Source of the DNA: Gemmatimonadota bacterium
GTDB lineage: Bacteria > Gemmatimonadota > Gemmatimonadetes > Longimicrobiales > Gaopeijiaceae
Assembly: GCA_021295835.1 (NCBI GenBank)
Contig: JAGWBP010000002.1
Location: 18,394-82,393, forward strand
Length of the DNA: 64,000 bases
Reading direction: 5' to 3'
A program made the translations under genes and the position numbers. How positions within the stretch are numbered: position 1 is the stretch's first letter; every line of letters begins with the position of its first letter. This document shows, piece by piece, positions 18,119 through 25,829 of the stretch. A model generated the notes under the pieces. The model saw nothing but the letters and a program-made list of their open reading frames with translations, made no database searches and was not told the DNA's origin.

Positions 18119-18126
18119 TCTGCTCG
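18067..18126 (+). repeat. left 60-bp direct repeat (exonuclease 3' end)
   Basis: Matches 20042-20101 at 56 of 60 positions. It spans the last 17 codons of the exonuclease gene, the TGA and 8 bases beyond. Of the three differences inside codons, two are synonymous and one changes Ala to Glu, so both copies look as if they evolved under coding constraint. It is the left boundary of the cargo segment. Confidence 0.8.
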
Positions 18127-18295
18127 CACCCCCGCTCATACTCACTCGATCCGCACCGATGATCTCCGGTACCTTAAGCATGAGGCGAAGGTGGTATTCG
18201 CCAATCCGGGCACTGCGGAGGTCGTGCTGGTGTTCAGGACGAGCGGCCAGGGCCGTTACGGGTCCAGGGCGTACTCCGTGGAGGTGACCCGATGA
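18119..18295 (+). pseudogene. 3' fragment of an unrecognised gene
   Basis: Reading in the exonuclease frame after its stop gives ...TDDLRYLKHEAKVVFANPG and then TAEVVLVFRTSGQGRYG, ending at a TGA (18293-18295) that overlaps the ATG at 18292. The composition looks protein-like (beta-rich), and the stop/start overlap is typical of an operon, but there is no start codon: the 5' part has been lost at the cargo boundary. I do not recognise the family. Confidence 0.45.
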
Positions 18296-19925
18296 GACCC
18301 TTCTTCCCCTGATCCCCCTCGCGCCACGAATCCGTCGCCTCCTGGGCATTCTGCAGGTCGTGATCAGCGCGGGCGCGGAGCCCGCAGCGGGGCAGGTGCC
18401 GGACCGGGTGGGACTTGTCGCACCGGAAGCGGTCTGCCGGGTCGCGCCGTCGCCTTCGGCGGATGCAGCGGGACTTCTCAAGATCACCGGAGTGGGTTGG
18501 GCGGCAGAGATCCTGGTGGAGGACACCGAAGCCGATGAGGCGGGCGAGCTCTGGATCCATGTCGGGTCTTGGCAGACCGAACGTTACGGGATTCCCCACG
18601 GCTGCTGGGTGCCCGAATCGGGAGTGGTCCCGACCTAGGGTGCCGGTCACCTGCTGGAACTTGCGGATCGGCTTCTGTCCGGGGACGCCTGGCCTCCGTT
18701 TGAGCATCTCGTGGCCGTGCACAATCTCTTCGTGCATCCCATGTATCGGGAGCATGTGGCGGGGTCGGCCGTCTTCGGCCAGCGGCGCGCGGCGCTGTTG
18801 GCGAGAGCGGTGGAGGAGGCGCAACGGTGGCATGGGCTCCTTGGCCGCCCTGTCGATCGCGACCCGTTGATTCTCGCGTGGATGGAGTCGCTCGGGCAGC
18901 GGGTGCGGTACTCCGAAGACCGATGGGGCCAGGGCATGTGGACGGCGGTCGAGGGCGCGGTTGTGGGCGACGCGGGGCCAGCGGACTCACAGCGGGTCGA
19001 GCCGGAGACCCCGCATGAGAGCAGGGAGCTGGCGGTCATCGCCCCCGATGTGGCCTGCCGCGTCGATCCGTGGCGCACGGGTCAAGTCTCGAGGGTGCTT
19101 CCGGTTGACTACCATTTCCGTACGGATCGGTCGGACACGGCGGTGGCCGGCGAGTCATGGGTCCATCTCCGGCCGCACAGGTGCTGGGTGCCGGCAGCGC
19201 TCGCCGCCCCGGCGGACACCGACGAGCATGTACTGACGATCGCCGACCGGTTCGTCACTTCGGGTGAGGCGTGGTCCTTCGACAACCGTGTCCGCTTGTA
19301 CACCGTCCTGTCGAGTTGGAACCGGGGGCACCGCAAAGAGGTCGAAGCCTCGGCGATTCTGGGGTTGCGTCGGCTGGAAGTGCTGCGAATGACCCTGTTG
19401 CGGCTCCAACCCGGCTGGACCGGCACCCTGACGCATGCGTGGATAGAGTCGCTCGGGCACGAAGTCGCGTTGACCGCCGAGGGACACGCCTGGACCGTGA
19501 GCGACGAGGTGTACATGGCTCTGTACGAGAAGCACCGGGCAGACCCGTTCGCCGAAGAGATTCTTTGGGGGTACGCGAGCGAGTCGGATGCCTACTCCTG
19601 CGAGGGGGATGTTGTTTGCAAGGTGAGACAGGCCGTCAACCGGCTGCTGGCCAGGTATTGGACCGACTTTCCAGGAGGTCGCCACATCGCAGAGGCTGTG
19701 GAATTGGGACGGACGGTGCTCGGCGACGCGTTGGAGCGATGCAGGGCCGCGCACGCGGCCGGGCCGGAGTCGGGACGGGCCCGAGGTTGGGAGTGGGGAG
19801 CGTGGGATGAGGCGGGCCCGGAGATCACGCGGGAGCTGATGGCGTCGCTGGAAGACGTGAGCGAAGAGGACAAGGCGCCGCTGATCGAGACTCTGGACCA
19901 ACTGCGGGAGTGTGCGGCGAACTGA
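18292..19925 (+). pseudogene. secreted SH3-like/helical repeat protein, broken by frameshift and nonsense codon
   Basis: Two tandem modules are visible. Each has an SH3-like beta domain (LVAPEAVCRV... and VIAPDVACRV..., both ending GCWVP or CWVP) followed by a helical domain with a shared WIESLG/WMESLGQ pattern. The ATG at 18292 opens MRPFFP and stops at once; a shift of one base restores a signal-like leader (LIPLAPRIRRLLGILQVV). An amber TAG at 18636-18638 sits in the linker of module 1, although the same frame continues intact to 19925. At least two lesions therefore separate it from a working gene. The second module alone (from GTG 18711) is a 404-residue open frame and could still be translated. 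Function unknown; the SH3-like domains and leader suggest a secreted or envelope protein. Confidence 0.6.
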
Positions 19926-20041
19926 AGCCGTCGGGAACCGTGCAATGAGCCTCCGGGGCCGGGATCGTTACGCCTATCGGGTGATCGAGCCTGCCGGGCC
20001 AAGGGCGTCCGTCCCCGAGCGTCTGGGAACGTTCCCGCGTA

Positions 20042-20101
20042 GTATCGCCCGTCCCGGGAGTCGCTCAGCCAGCGGGACCTGCTCGCTCCCTGATTTGCTC
20101 G
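20042..20101 (+). repeat. right 60-bp direct repeat
   Basis: Second copy of 18067-18126 (56/60 identical). It still encodes YRPSRESLSQRDLLAP followed by TGA, the exonuclease C-terminus, with no gene body in front of it. Together the copies look like the ends of an insertion that regenerates the 3' end of its target gene, or like a recombination scar from a related genome. Confidence 0.8.
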
Positions 20102-20114
20102 GCCGAACTGATTA

Positions 20115-20158
20115 TTATGTAAACTATAGTTTACATAATGTAAATCATAGATTACATA
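20115..20158 (+). promoter_or_regulatory. promoter with two TGTAA-N8-TTACA operators upstream of thiolase-bioY operon
   Basis: Two 18-bp palindromes lie at 20118-20135 (TGTAAACTATAGTTTACA) and 20139-20156 (TGTAAATCATAGATTACA), 3 bp apart. The first extends to a perfect 24-bp palindrome (20115-20138). A -35 TTTACA (20130-20135), a 17-bp spacer and a -10 TACATA (20153-20158) are embedded in it. Sites of identical geometry precede rimP (44323) and ald-dut (55898). A bound dimer pair would cover the promoter, so repression is the simplest prediction. Confidence 0.7.
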
Positions 20159-20266
20159 TCGATCGGCCATTGCTCGCATGTATTTCTCATGGGCCGCTGG
20201 GCGTGTAGGTTTATTTCCGCTCCCGCCGCCACTCTGGCGCGTCCACCGCCCCCACCGAGAACCCCC

Positions 20267-21478
20267 GTGCCCGATCCCGCCCGCACACCCGTAGTCGTCG
20301 ACGCCGTCCGGACCCCCATAGGGCGCTTCCTGGGCTCTCTAGCTGGCCGCTCCGGTCCCGAGCTGGGTGCCGTGGCGGTGCGCGAGGCGATCTCGCGGAG
20401 CGGAGTGGAGGCCGCCGAGATCGACGAGGTCATAATGGGCAACGTCGTGAGCGGTGGCACCGGGCAGGCACCGGCCCGCCAGGCGGCGCTGGGCGGCGGG
20501 GTCCCGGCAAGCGTGCCCGCCCTGACCGTGAACAAGGTCTGCGGTTCGGGTCTCAAGGCGGTGATGCTGGCCGCCCAGTCGATCCGGGCGGGCGACGCGC
20601 GCCTCGTGCTGGCGGGAGGCTTCGAGTCGATGTCCAACGTCCCGTACTACCTGCGCGGACTGCGCGGCGGGGTGAAGTTCGGAGACCGCAAGGTCGAGGA
20701 CGGACTGGTCCACGACGGACTCTGGTGCTCCTTTGGGAGGTGCCACATGGGGGGCCACGCCGAGTACACGGCTACCAAGGCCGGCGTCACCCGCCGGGAA
20801 GCCGACCGGTTCGCGCTCGACTCCCACCTGAAGGCCGTGCGGGCGATCGACGGTGGCGACTTCGAGTCCGAGATCGTTCCCGTCGAGGTCGCATCGCGCC
20901 GGGGGACGGCGACCGTGGCGACCGACGAGTGCCCGCGCCGCGACACCTCGCTGGAAGCGCTGGCGCGTCTCCGTCCAGCATTTCCGCGCGACGCCCCCGA
21001 CGGCCTCGAGGAGCTGGTGGTGACGGCCGGAAACGCTCCCGGCCTCAACGACGGCGCTGCTGCGGTGGTGGTGGCCAGCGAGGAGTACGCCACCGCCCAC
21101 GGCCTCTCACACCGGGCGACGATAGGTGGCTACGCCGCCGGGGGCACCGAGCCCCAGGACCTCTTCTTCGCCCCGGTGCAGGCGGTCAGGAAGCTGATGC
21201 GCCGGGAGGGCACCGAGGTGGGGGACTACGGGCTTGTCGAGATAAACGAGGCCTTCGCGGTGCAGGCGATCGCCGACATCCGCGAGCTCGCAATCGACCC
21301 CGATGTGGTGAATGTGCGGGGCGGAGCGGTTGCCCTGGGGCACCCGATCGGGGCGTCCGGGGCGCGCATACTCGTTACCTTGCTGGGGGCGATGGAGTCA
21401 AGCCGGACCGAGTTGGGGCTTGCGACGCTCTGCCTTGGGGGCGGCAACGCAGTCGCGCTCTCGGTGCACATGAACTGA
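20267..21478 (+). CDS. acetyl-CoA C-acetyltransferase (thiolase)
   Basis: Condenses two acetyl-CoA to acetoacetyl-CoA, or the reverse thiolysis. Catalytic features are the acylated Cys in NKVCGSGLKAVMLAA, GGFESMSNVPYYL, NEAFAVQA, GHPIGASGARILV, and the second Cys in LCLGGGNAVAL. GTG 20267 is chosen because VPDPARTPVVVDAVRTPIGRF matches family starts (403 residues); ATG 20189 lies just after the promoter and adds 26 unconserved residues. It leads an operon with bioY, hydroxybutyryl-CoA dehydrogenase and acyl-CoA dehydrogenase, which suggests C4 acyl-CoA metabolism. Confidence 0.93.
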   Translation: MPDPARTPVVVDAVRTPIGRFLGSLAGRSGPELGAVAVREAISRSGVEAAEIDEVIMGNVVSGGTGQAPARQAALGGGVPASVPALTVNKVCGSGLKAVMLAAQSIRAGDARLVLAGGFESMSNVPYYLRGLRGGVKFGDRKVEDGLVHDGLWCSFGRCHMGGHAEYTATKAGVTRREADRFALDSHLKAVRAIDGGDFESEIVPVEVASRRGTATVATDECPRRDTSLEALARLRPAFPRDAPDGLEELVVTAGNAPGLNDGAAAVVVASEEYATAHGLSHRATIGGYAAGGTEPQDLFFAPVQAVRKLMRREGTEVGDYGLVEINEAFAVQAIADIRELAIDPDVVNVRGGAVALGHPIGASGARILVTLLGAMESSRTELGLATLCLGGGNAVALSVHMN

Positions 21479-21494
21479 CGGGAGAGGAGAGCCC

Positions 21495-22085
21495 ATGACG
21501 ACGAACCAGCTCGTGGCCGTGGAGGGGTTGCGCGGCACCCGAGCGGCGCTCCGCCCACTGGCGGTTCCAATGGCGGTCGTCGCCTTCGCGCTGCTGACGG
21601 CGGTTGGCGGCCAGGTCGCGGTGCCGCTACTCGCCACTCCGGTCCCGGTCACGCTGCAGACTCTCTTCGTGCTGCTCGCGGGGGTGTTGCTCGGTCCGGC
21701 GGCGGGTGCCTCCTCGCAACTGCTGTACCTCTCCATGGGGCTGCTTGGGGTGCCAATCTTCGCGATGGGCGGCGCGGGTCTTCCCTGGCTGCTGGGTCCA
21801 ACGGGGGGCTACCTGCTGGCCTTTCCGGCTGCGGCGGCGCTGGCTGGCCTGGTGGCTGGCCGTGCGCGCGGCGGGGTGCGCACCGGAGCGGCGCTGGTCT
21901 TGGCCACGGCGCTGATCTTCGCCTCCGGGGCGGCGTGGCTATCGGTGGCCACTGCGGCGACGCCTAGCGAGGTCTTCGCCCTCGGGGTGCTGCCCTTCCT
22001 CCCGGGAGCGCTCCTCAAGGGGGCTATCGTGTGGATGGCGACCCGGCCGAAGGTCCTCGGGACGCCTTGGGGAGTGCGCCGCTGA
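21495..22085 (+). CDS. bioY: biotin transporter BioY (S component)
   Basis: A 196-residue membrane protein with six hydrophobic helices. BioY hallmarks are TPVPVTLQTLFVLLAGVLLG, LLYLSMGLLGVPIFA and LLGPTGGYLLAFPAAA. It is the substrate-binding unit of an ECF biotin transporter and can act alone in some bacteria. GGGAGAGGAGAG precedes ATG 21495. Biotin would serve the biotin carboxylase/BCCP pair at 34887-36934. Confidence 0.93.
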   Translation: MTTNQLVAVEGLRGTRAALRPLAVPMAVVAFALLTAVGGQVAVPLLATPVPVTLQTLFVLLAGVLLGPAAGASSQLLYLSMGLLGVPIFAMGGAGLPWLLGPTGGYLLAFPAAAALAGLVAGRARGGVRTGAALVLATALIFASGAAWLSVATAATPSEVFALGVLPFLPGALLKGAIVWMATRPKVLGTPWGVRR

Positions 22086-22090
22086 GCTTC

Positions 22091-22942
22091 GTGCGCGTAG
22101 CGGTTGTCGGCGCGGGGACGATGGGCAATGGGATCGCCCATGTATTCGCGGTCGGCGGCGCGCGGGTCTCGCTCATCGACTCGAGCGGGGCCGCGATCGA
22201 GGGCGCTCTCGCCACGATCGGCCGCAATCTAGAGCGGCAGGTCGGGAAGGGGGTGCTGACTGCGGACGAGCGGGAGGCTGCTCTGGGGCGCATCGAGACG
22301 GCGACGGATCTCGAGGCGGCGGGTAGTGCCGAGCTGGTGGTCGAGGCGGTGCCCGAGGTCGAGTCGCTCAAGCGCGAGATCTTCGCCAATCTGGACGGGA
22401 TCGCCCCCCTCGACGCCATCCTGGCCTCCAACACCTCCTCGATTTCGATCACCAAGATCGGTGCCGCCACATCGCGCCCCGAGCAGGTGGTCGGGATGCA
22501 CTTCATGAACCCGGTTCCGGTGATGAAGCTCGTCGAGGTGATCAGGGGGCTAGCCACGGCCGACGAGACCGTACGGTTTACCTCGGATCTCGCCCGGGCG
22601 CTCGGCAAGGTTCCCGTCGAGGTGCGCGACTTCCCTGGCTTCGTATCCAACCGGGTGCTGGCGCCGATGATCAACGAGGCGATCTATGCGCTGATGGAGG
22701 GCGTCGCCGACGCCGAGTCGATAGACGAGGTAATGCGCCTAGGCATGAACCACCCTCTGGGGCCGCTTGCGCTCGCCGACCTGATCGGCCTGGACACCTG
22801 CCTGCACATCATCGAGGTGCTGCACCGAGAGCTCGGAGACGACCGCTACCGTCCGTGTCCGCTGCTGCGGCAGTACGTGGCGGCCGGATGGCTGGGTCGA
22901 AAGAGCGGCCGCGGCTTCCACTCCTACGGTAGGGACGCATAG
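22091..22942 (+). CDS. hbd: 3-hydroxybutyryl-CoA dehydrogenase
   Basis: NAD(P)-dependent oxidoreductase acting on (S)-3-hydroxyacyl-CoA. The 283-residue protein begins MRVAVVGAGTMGNGIAHVFA (Rossmann GxGxMG). Catalytic elements are SNTSSISI, GMHFMNPVPVMKLVE (His and neighbouring Glu) and GMNHPLGPLALADLIGLD (Asn). GTG 22091 is five bases after the bioY stop. It is the next step after the thiolase in reductive C4 or beta-oxidation chemistry. Confidence 0.94.
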   Translation: MRVAVVGAGTMGNGIAHVFAVGGARVSLIDSSGAAIEGALATIGRNLERQVGKGVLTADEREAALGRIETATDLEAAGSAELVVEAVPEVESLKREIFANLDGIAPLDAILASNTSSISITKIGAATSRPEQVVGMHFMNPVPVMKLVEVIRGLATADETVRFTSDLARALGKVPVEVRDFPGFVSNRVLAPMINEAIYALMEGVADAESIDEVMRLGMNHPLGPLALADLIGLDTCLHIIEVLHRELGDDRYRPCPLLRQYVAAGWLGRKSGRGFHSYGRDA

Positions 22943-22946
22943 CCCC

Positions 22947-24107
22947 TTGCTCGCCTCGGAGCGGCGAGAGGTACGGGAGGCGGCGCGGGAGTTCGCGGAG
23001 GGCGAGATCGCGCCTTGCGCGGCCGCGTGGGACCGGGAGCGGGCCTTCGACCGCAGGGTGCTGGATCGGCTCGCCGAACTCGGCTTCCTGGGCATGTGCG
23101 TGCCCGAGGAATACGGCGGCCTGGGCTTCGACCTGGAGACCTACGTGGCTGTCCTGGAGGAGATAGCACGCGCGGACCTGGCGGTGGCGCTGACCGTGGC
23201 GGTGCAGAATGGTCCGGTGTCCCACCTGATCCTGGCGCATGGCACCAGGGCGCAGAGGACCAACTGGCTGCCGATGCTCGCGAGCGGCGAGAGAATCGCG
23301 GCCTTCGCGCTGGCCGAGGCCGATGCGGGAAGCGACCCAGGGGCGCTCCTGACGCGCGCCGAGCGGACGCACGAAGGAGCGTGGCGACTCGACGGGTCGA
23401 AGAGGTGGGTGACGAACGGGTCGCTTGCCGATGTCGCCGTGGTCTTCGCGGGGACCTCCCCGCCCGGCGAGGGTCCTGGCGTAGGTGCCTTCCTCGTCGA
23501 CACCGACGCCAAGGGGTACCGTGTCGCCGGTCGCGAAAAGACGATGGGCCTTCGGGCCTCGGAAACCGTGGCGGTGGAGCTCGCGGGGGTGCGCGTTGGG
23601 GAGGATCGGCTGGTGGGAGACGCGGGGAGCGGTCTCGGGTATGCCCTCGAGGCGGTAGATGTGGGGAGGCTGGGCGTGGCGGCACAGGCCGTCGGGGTCG
23701 CCCAGGCGGCGCTCGAGCACGCCGTGCGCTATTCGCGGGAGCGACGCCAGTTCGGGCGGCGGATTGCCGACTTCGGCGCGATTCGGAGCAAGCTGGCGAC
23801 GATGGCGACGAAGGTCGCGGCGTCGAGGGCGCTGGTGGCCGGGGTGGCGGCCGCGCTGGGCCAGTCGGGCACGCCGACCCGAGACGGGCTGACCGCTGCG
23901 GCGAGCTCCGCGATGGCCAAGCTGTCGGCCAGCGAGACTGCGATGTGGGTTACGGAGGAGGCCGTGCGCATCTTTGGCGGCTACGGCTTCATGCGCGAGT
24001 TTCCGGTCGAGAAGCTGATGCGCGACGCCAAGGGTACCGAGATCCTCGGCGGCACCAGCGAGATCATGCGGCTCGTGGTCGGGCGGGCGCTGACGGGGGT
24101 GGCGTGA
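22947..24107 (+). CDS. acyl-CoA dehydrogenase family protein
   Basis: A 386-residue flavoprotein with FALAEADAGSDPGA, KRWVTNGSLADVAVVFA, GRLGVAAQAVGVAQAAL, RRQFGRRIADFGAI and IFGGYGFMREFPVEKLMRDAKGTEIL. The start is TTG 22947. At the position of the catalytic Glu of short/medium-chain enzymes (I-Y-E-G-T-S-E) it has Gly368 (TEILGGTSEI), and the alternative Glu position of isovaleryl/long-chain types (start of helix G) is GlyArg. Fold and FAD sites look intact, but the base is not evident. Its stop overlaps the glyA GTG. Confidence 0.88.
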   Translation: MLASERREVREAAREFAEGEIAPCAAAWDRERAFDRRVLDRLAELGFLGMCVPEEYGGLGFDLETYVAVLEEIARADLAVALTVAVQNGPVSHLILAHGTRAQRTNWLPMLASGERIAAFALAEADAGSDPGALLTRAERTHEGAWRLDGSKRWVTNGSLADVAVVFAGTSPPGEGPGVGAFLVDTDAKGYRVAGREKTMGLRASETVAVELAGVRVGEDRLVGDAGSGLGYALEAVDVGRLGVAAQAVGVAQAALEHAVRYSRERRQFGRRIADFGAIRSKLATMATKVAASRALVAGVAAALGQSGTPTRDGLTAAASSAMAKLSASETAMWVTEEAVRIFGGYGFMREFPVEKLMRDAKGTEILGGTSEIMRLVVGRALTGVA

Positions 24108-25369
24108 GGGCCGGGCACCCCGCCTCCGACCTGCTAGCGACGGTCGACGAGGCGATCCACCTGGCGATAGAGGGCGAGGAGAAGCGGCAGCTCGGGCAGC
24201 TCGAGATGATCGCGAGCGAGAACTTCGTCTCGCCGTCGGTGAGGGCGGCGCTCGCGACCGTGCTGACGCACAAGTACGCCGAGGGGGTGCCGGGCCGCCG
24301 CTACTACGGTGGCTGCGCCTTCGCCGACGAGATCGAGGACATATGCCGGGCGCGGGCGACCCGTCTCTTCGATGCCGACCACGCCAATGTGCAGCCGCAC
24401 TCCGGGTCCCAGGCCAACATGGCGGGCTACTTCGCCTTCCTGGAGCCCGGCGACCGGATCATGGGGATGGATCTGAGCCACGGCGGCCACCTGACGCACG
24501 GCTCGCCGGTGAACTTCAGTGGGCGCTTCTTCGATGTCGCTTCGTACGGAGTGCGCGAAGGCGACGGGCTTATCGACTACGACGAGCTTCGCGACGCTGC
24601 TCTCCGCGCACGGCCAAAGATGATCGTCAGCGGGGCGTCAGCGTACCCGCGGACCATCGACTTCGAGGCCTTCGGCGAGATCGCCCGGGAAGTTGATGCC
24701 TACCATATGTGCGACCTATCGCACATCGCCGGACTCGTCGCGGCCAGCCATCATCCGAGCCCGGTTCCGCACGCGGATGTCGTCACCACCACGACGCACA
24801 AGACGCTGCGGGGGCCGAGGGGCGGGATCGTCCTCTGCCAGGCGGAGCACGCCCGGGTGATCGACCGTACGGTCTTCCCCTTCACGCAGGGGGGACCGCT
24901 GATGCACGTCATCGCGTCGAAGGCGGTGGCTCTGGGGGAGGCGCTCGCACCCGGTTTCGCAGACTATGCCCGGCGGGTCGTCGAGAACGCCCGCGAGCTT
25001 GCTGCGGCGCTGAGGGAGCGGGGCGTGCGACTCGTCTCGGGGGGGACGGACAACCACCTCCTGCTCGTGGACCTGCGCGACCGCGACCTGAGCGGCAAGG
25101 ACGCCGAGACCGCACTCGAGGAAGCCGGAATTACGGTGAACAAGAACACCGTGCCGGGCGAGGAACGGTCGCCCTTTGTGACCTCGGGGCTTCGGATCGG
25201 CACCCCGGCGGTGACGACGAGGGGGCTGGGGAGGGACGAGATGCGCACGGTCGGCGGCTGGATCGCCGACATCCTGGATCGCCCGCACGACGCGCCGACC
25301 GCAAGGCGGGTCAGAGGGGGAGTGACCGAGCTATGTGCGCGGTACCCGCTCTTTGATCCAGGCCGGTGA
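24104..25369 (+). CDS. glyA: serine hydroxymethyltransferase
   Basis: Interconverts serine and glycine with tetrahydrofolate. Motifs: MIASENFVSPSVRAAL, HKYAEGVPGRRYYGGC, VQPHSGSQANMAGYF, DLSHIAGLVAA and the PLP lysine in VTTTTHKTLRGPRGG. The start is the GTG at 24104 overlapping the preceding stop, giving 421 residues; a much longer open frame upstream is only the shadow of the acyl-CoA dehydrogenase gene. The one-carbon role is unrelated to its operon neighbours. Confidence 0.97.
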   Translation: MRAGHPASDLLATVDEAIHLAIEGEEKRQLGQLEMIASENFVSPSVRAALATVLTHKYAEGVPGRRYYGGCAFADEIEDICRARATRLFDADHANVQPHSGSQANMAGYFAFLEPGDRIMGMDLSHGGHLTHGSPVNFSGRFFDVASYGVREGDGLIDYDELRDAALRARPKMIVSGASAYPRTIDFEAFGEIAREVDAYHMCDLSHIAGLVAASHHPSPVPHADVVTTTTHKTLRGPRGGIVLCQAEHARVIDRTVFPFTQGGPLMHVIASKAVALGEALAPGFADYARRVVENARELAAALRERGVRLVSGGTDNHLLLVDLRDRDLSGKDAETALEEAGITVNKNTVPGEERSPFVTSGLRIGTPAVTTRGLGRDEMRTVGGWIADILDRPHDAPTARRVRGGVTELCARYPLFDPGR

Positions 25370-25381
25370 GGTTGCCGACCC

Positions 25382-25807
25382 ATGGGCATGCACGACCCCC
25401 CAGATCCGGCAGCCGCGCTGCGGCAGTCGCAACTGCGCTTCCACCGGGACGCATACGGATTCCTCCTGACAGCCCTCCACCGGGCCGTCGCCAGACTGGA
25501 GGAGCGCAGGCACATCTCCGGCGGGGAGCTCGTCGACAGCTTCCGTGAGCTGGCGCTCGAGCGCTTCGGCCCCATGGCCCGCACCGTCCTCGAGCACTGG
25601 GGTGTCTTGGCGACCGAGGACATCGGCGAGGTGGTCTTCGCGCTGGTCGAGATGGGAGTTCTGGTCAAGGACGACTCCGACCGCCCCGAGGACTTCGCGG
25701 CCGTATTCGACTTCGGGGAGGCCTTCGACCGCGGCTATCCGTGGAAGACGTACCGCTGGCGGATGTCCACCATATGTCCCTGGACAATTGGGGACGCCGA
25801 GGAGTAG
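25382..25807 (+). CDS. Minf_1886 family protein, function unknown
   Basis: A 141-residue acidic protein with YGFLLTALHRAVARL, HISGGELVDSFRELALERFG, MARTVLEHWGVLATEDIGEVVF and VFDFGEAFDRGYPW, the pattern of the Minf_1886 family (TIGR04138) found in Planctomycetes, Verrucomicrobia and Gemmatimonadota. No catalytic motif is apparent. It closes the thiolase-glyA gene string, 12 bases after glyA. Confidence 0.8.
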   Translation: MGMHDPPDPAAALRQSQLRFHRDAYGFLLTALHRAVARLEERRHISGGELVDSFRELALERFGPMARTVLEHWGVLATEDIGEVVFALVEMGVLVKDDSDRPEDFAAVFDFGEAFDRGYPWKTYRWRMSTICPWTIGDAEE

Positions 25808-25829
25808 GTAGGTGGGGCCGCTGGCAAGC

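Noticed and set aside
20115..20158. BirA-type biotin operator, because bioY is in the operon and the motif has GTTTACA
   Set aside because: The classical operator has a longer spacer between TTGTAAACC and GGTTTACAA, and the same element also precedes rimP and ald-dut, which have no biotin link.
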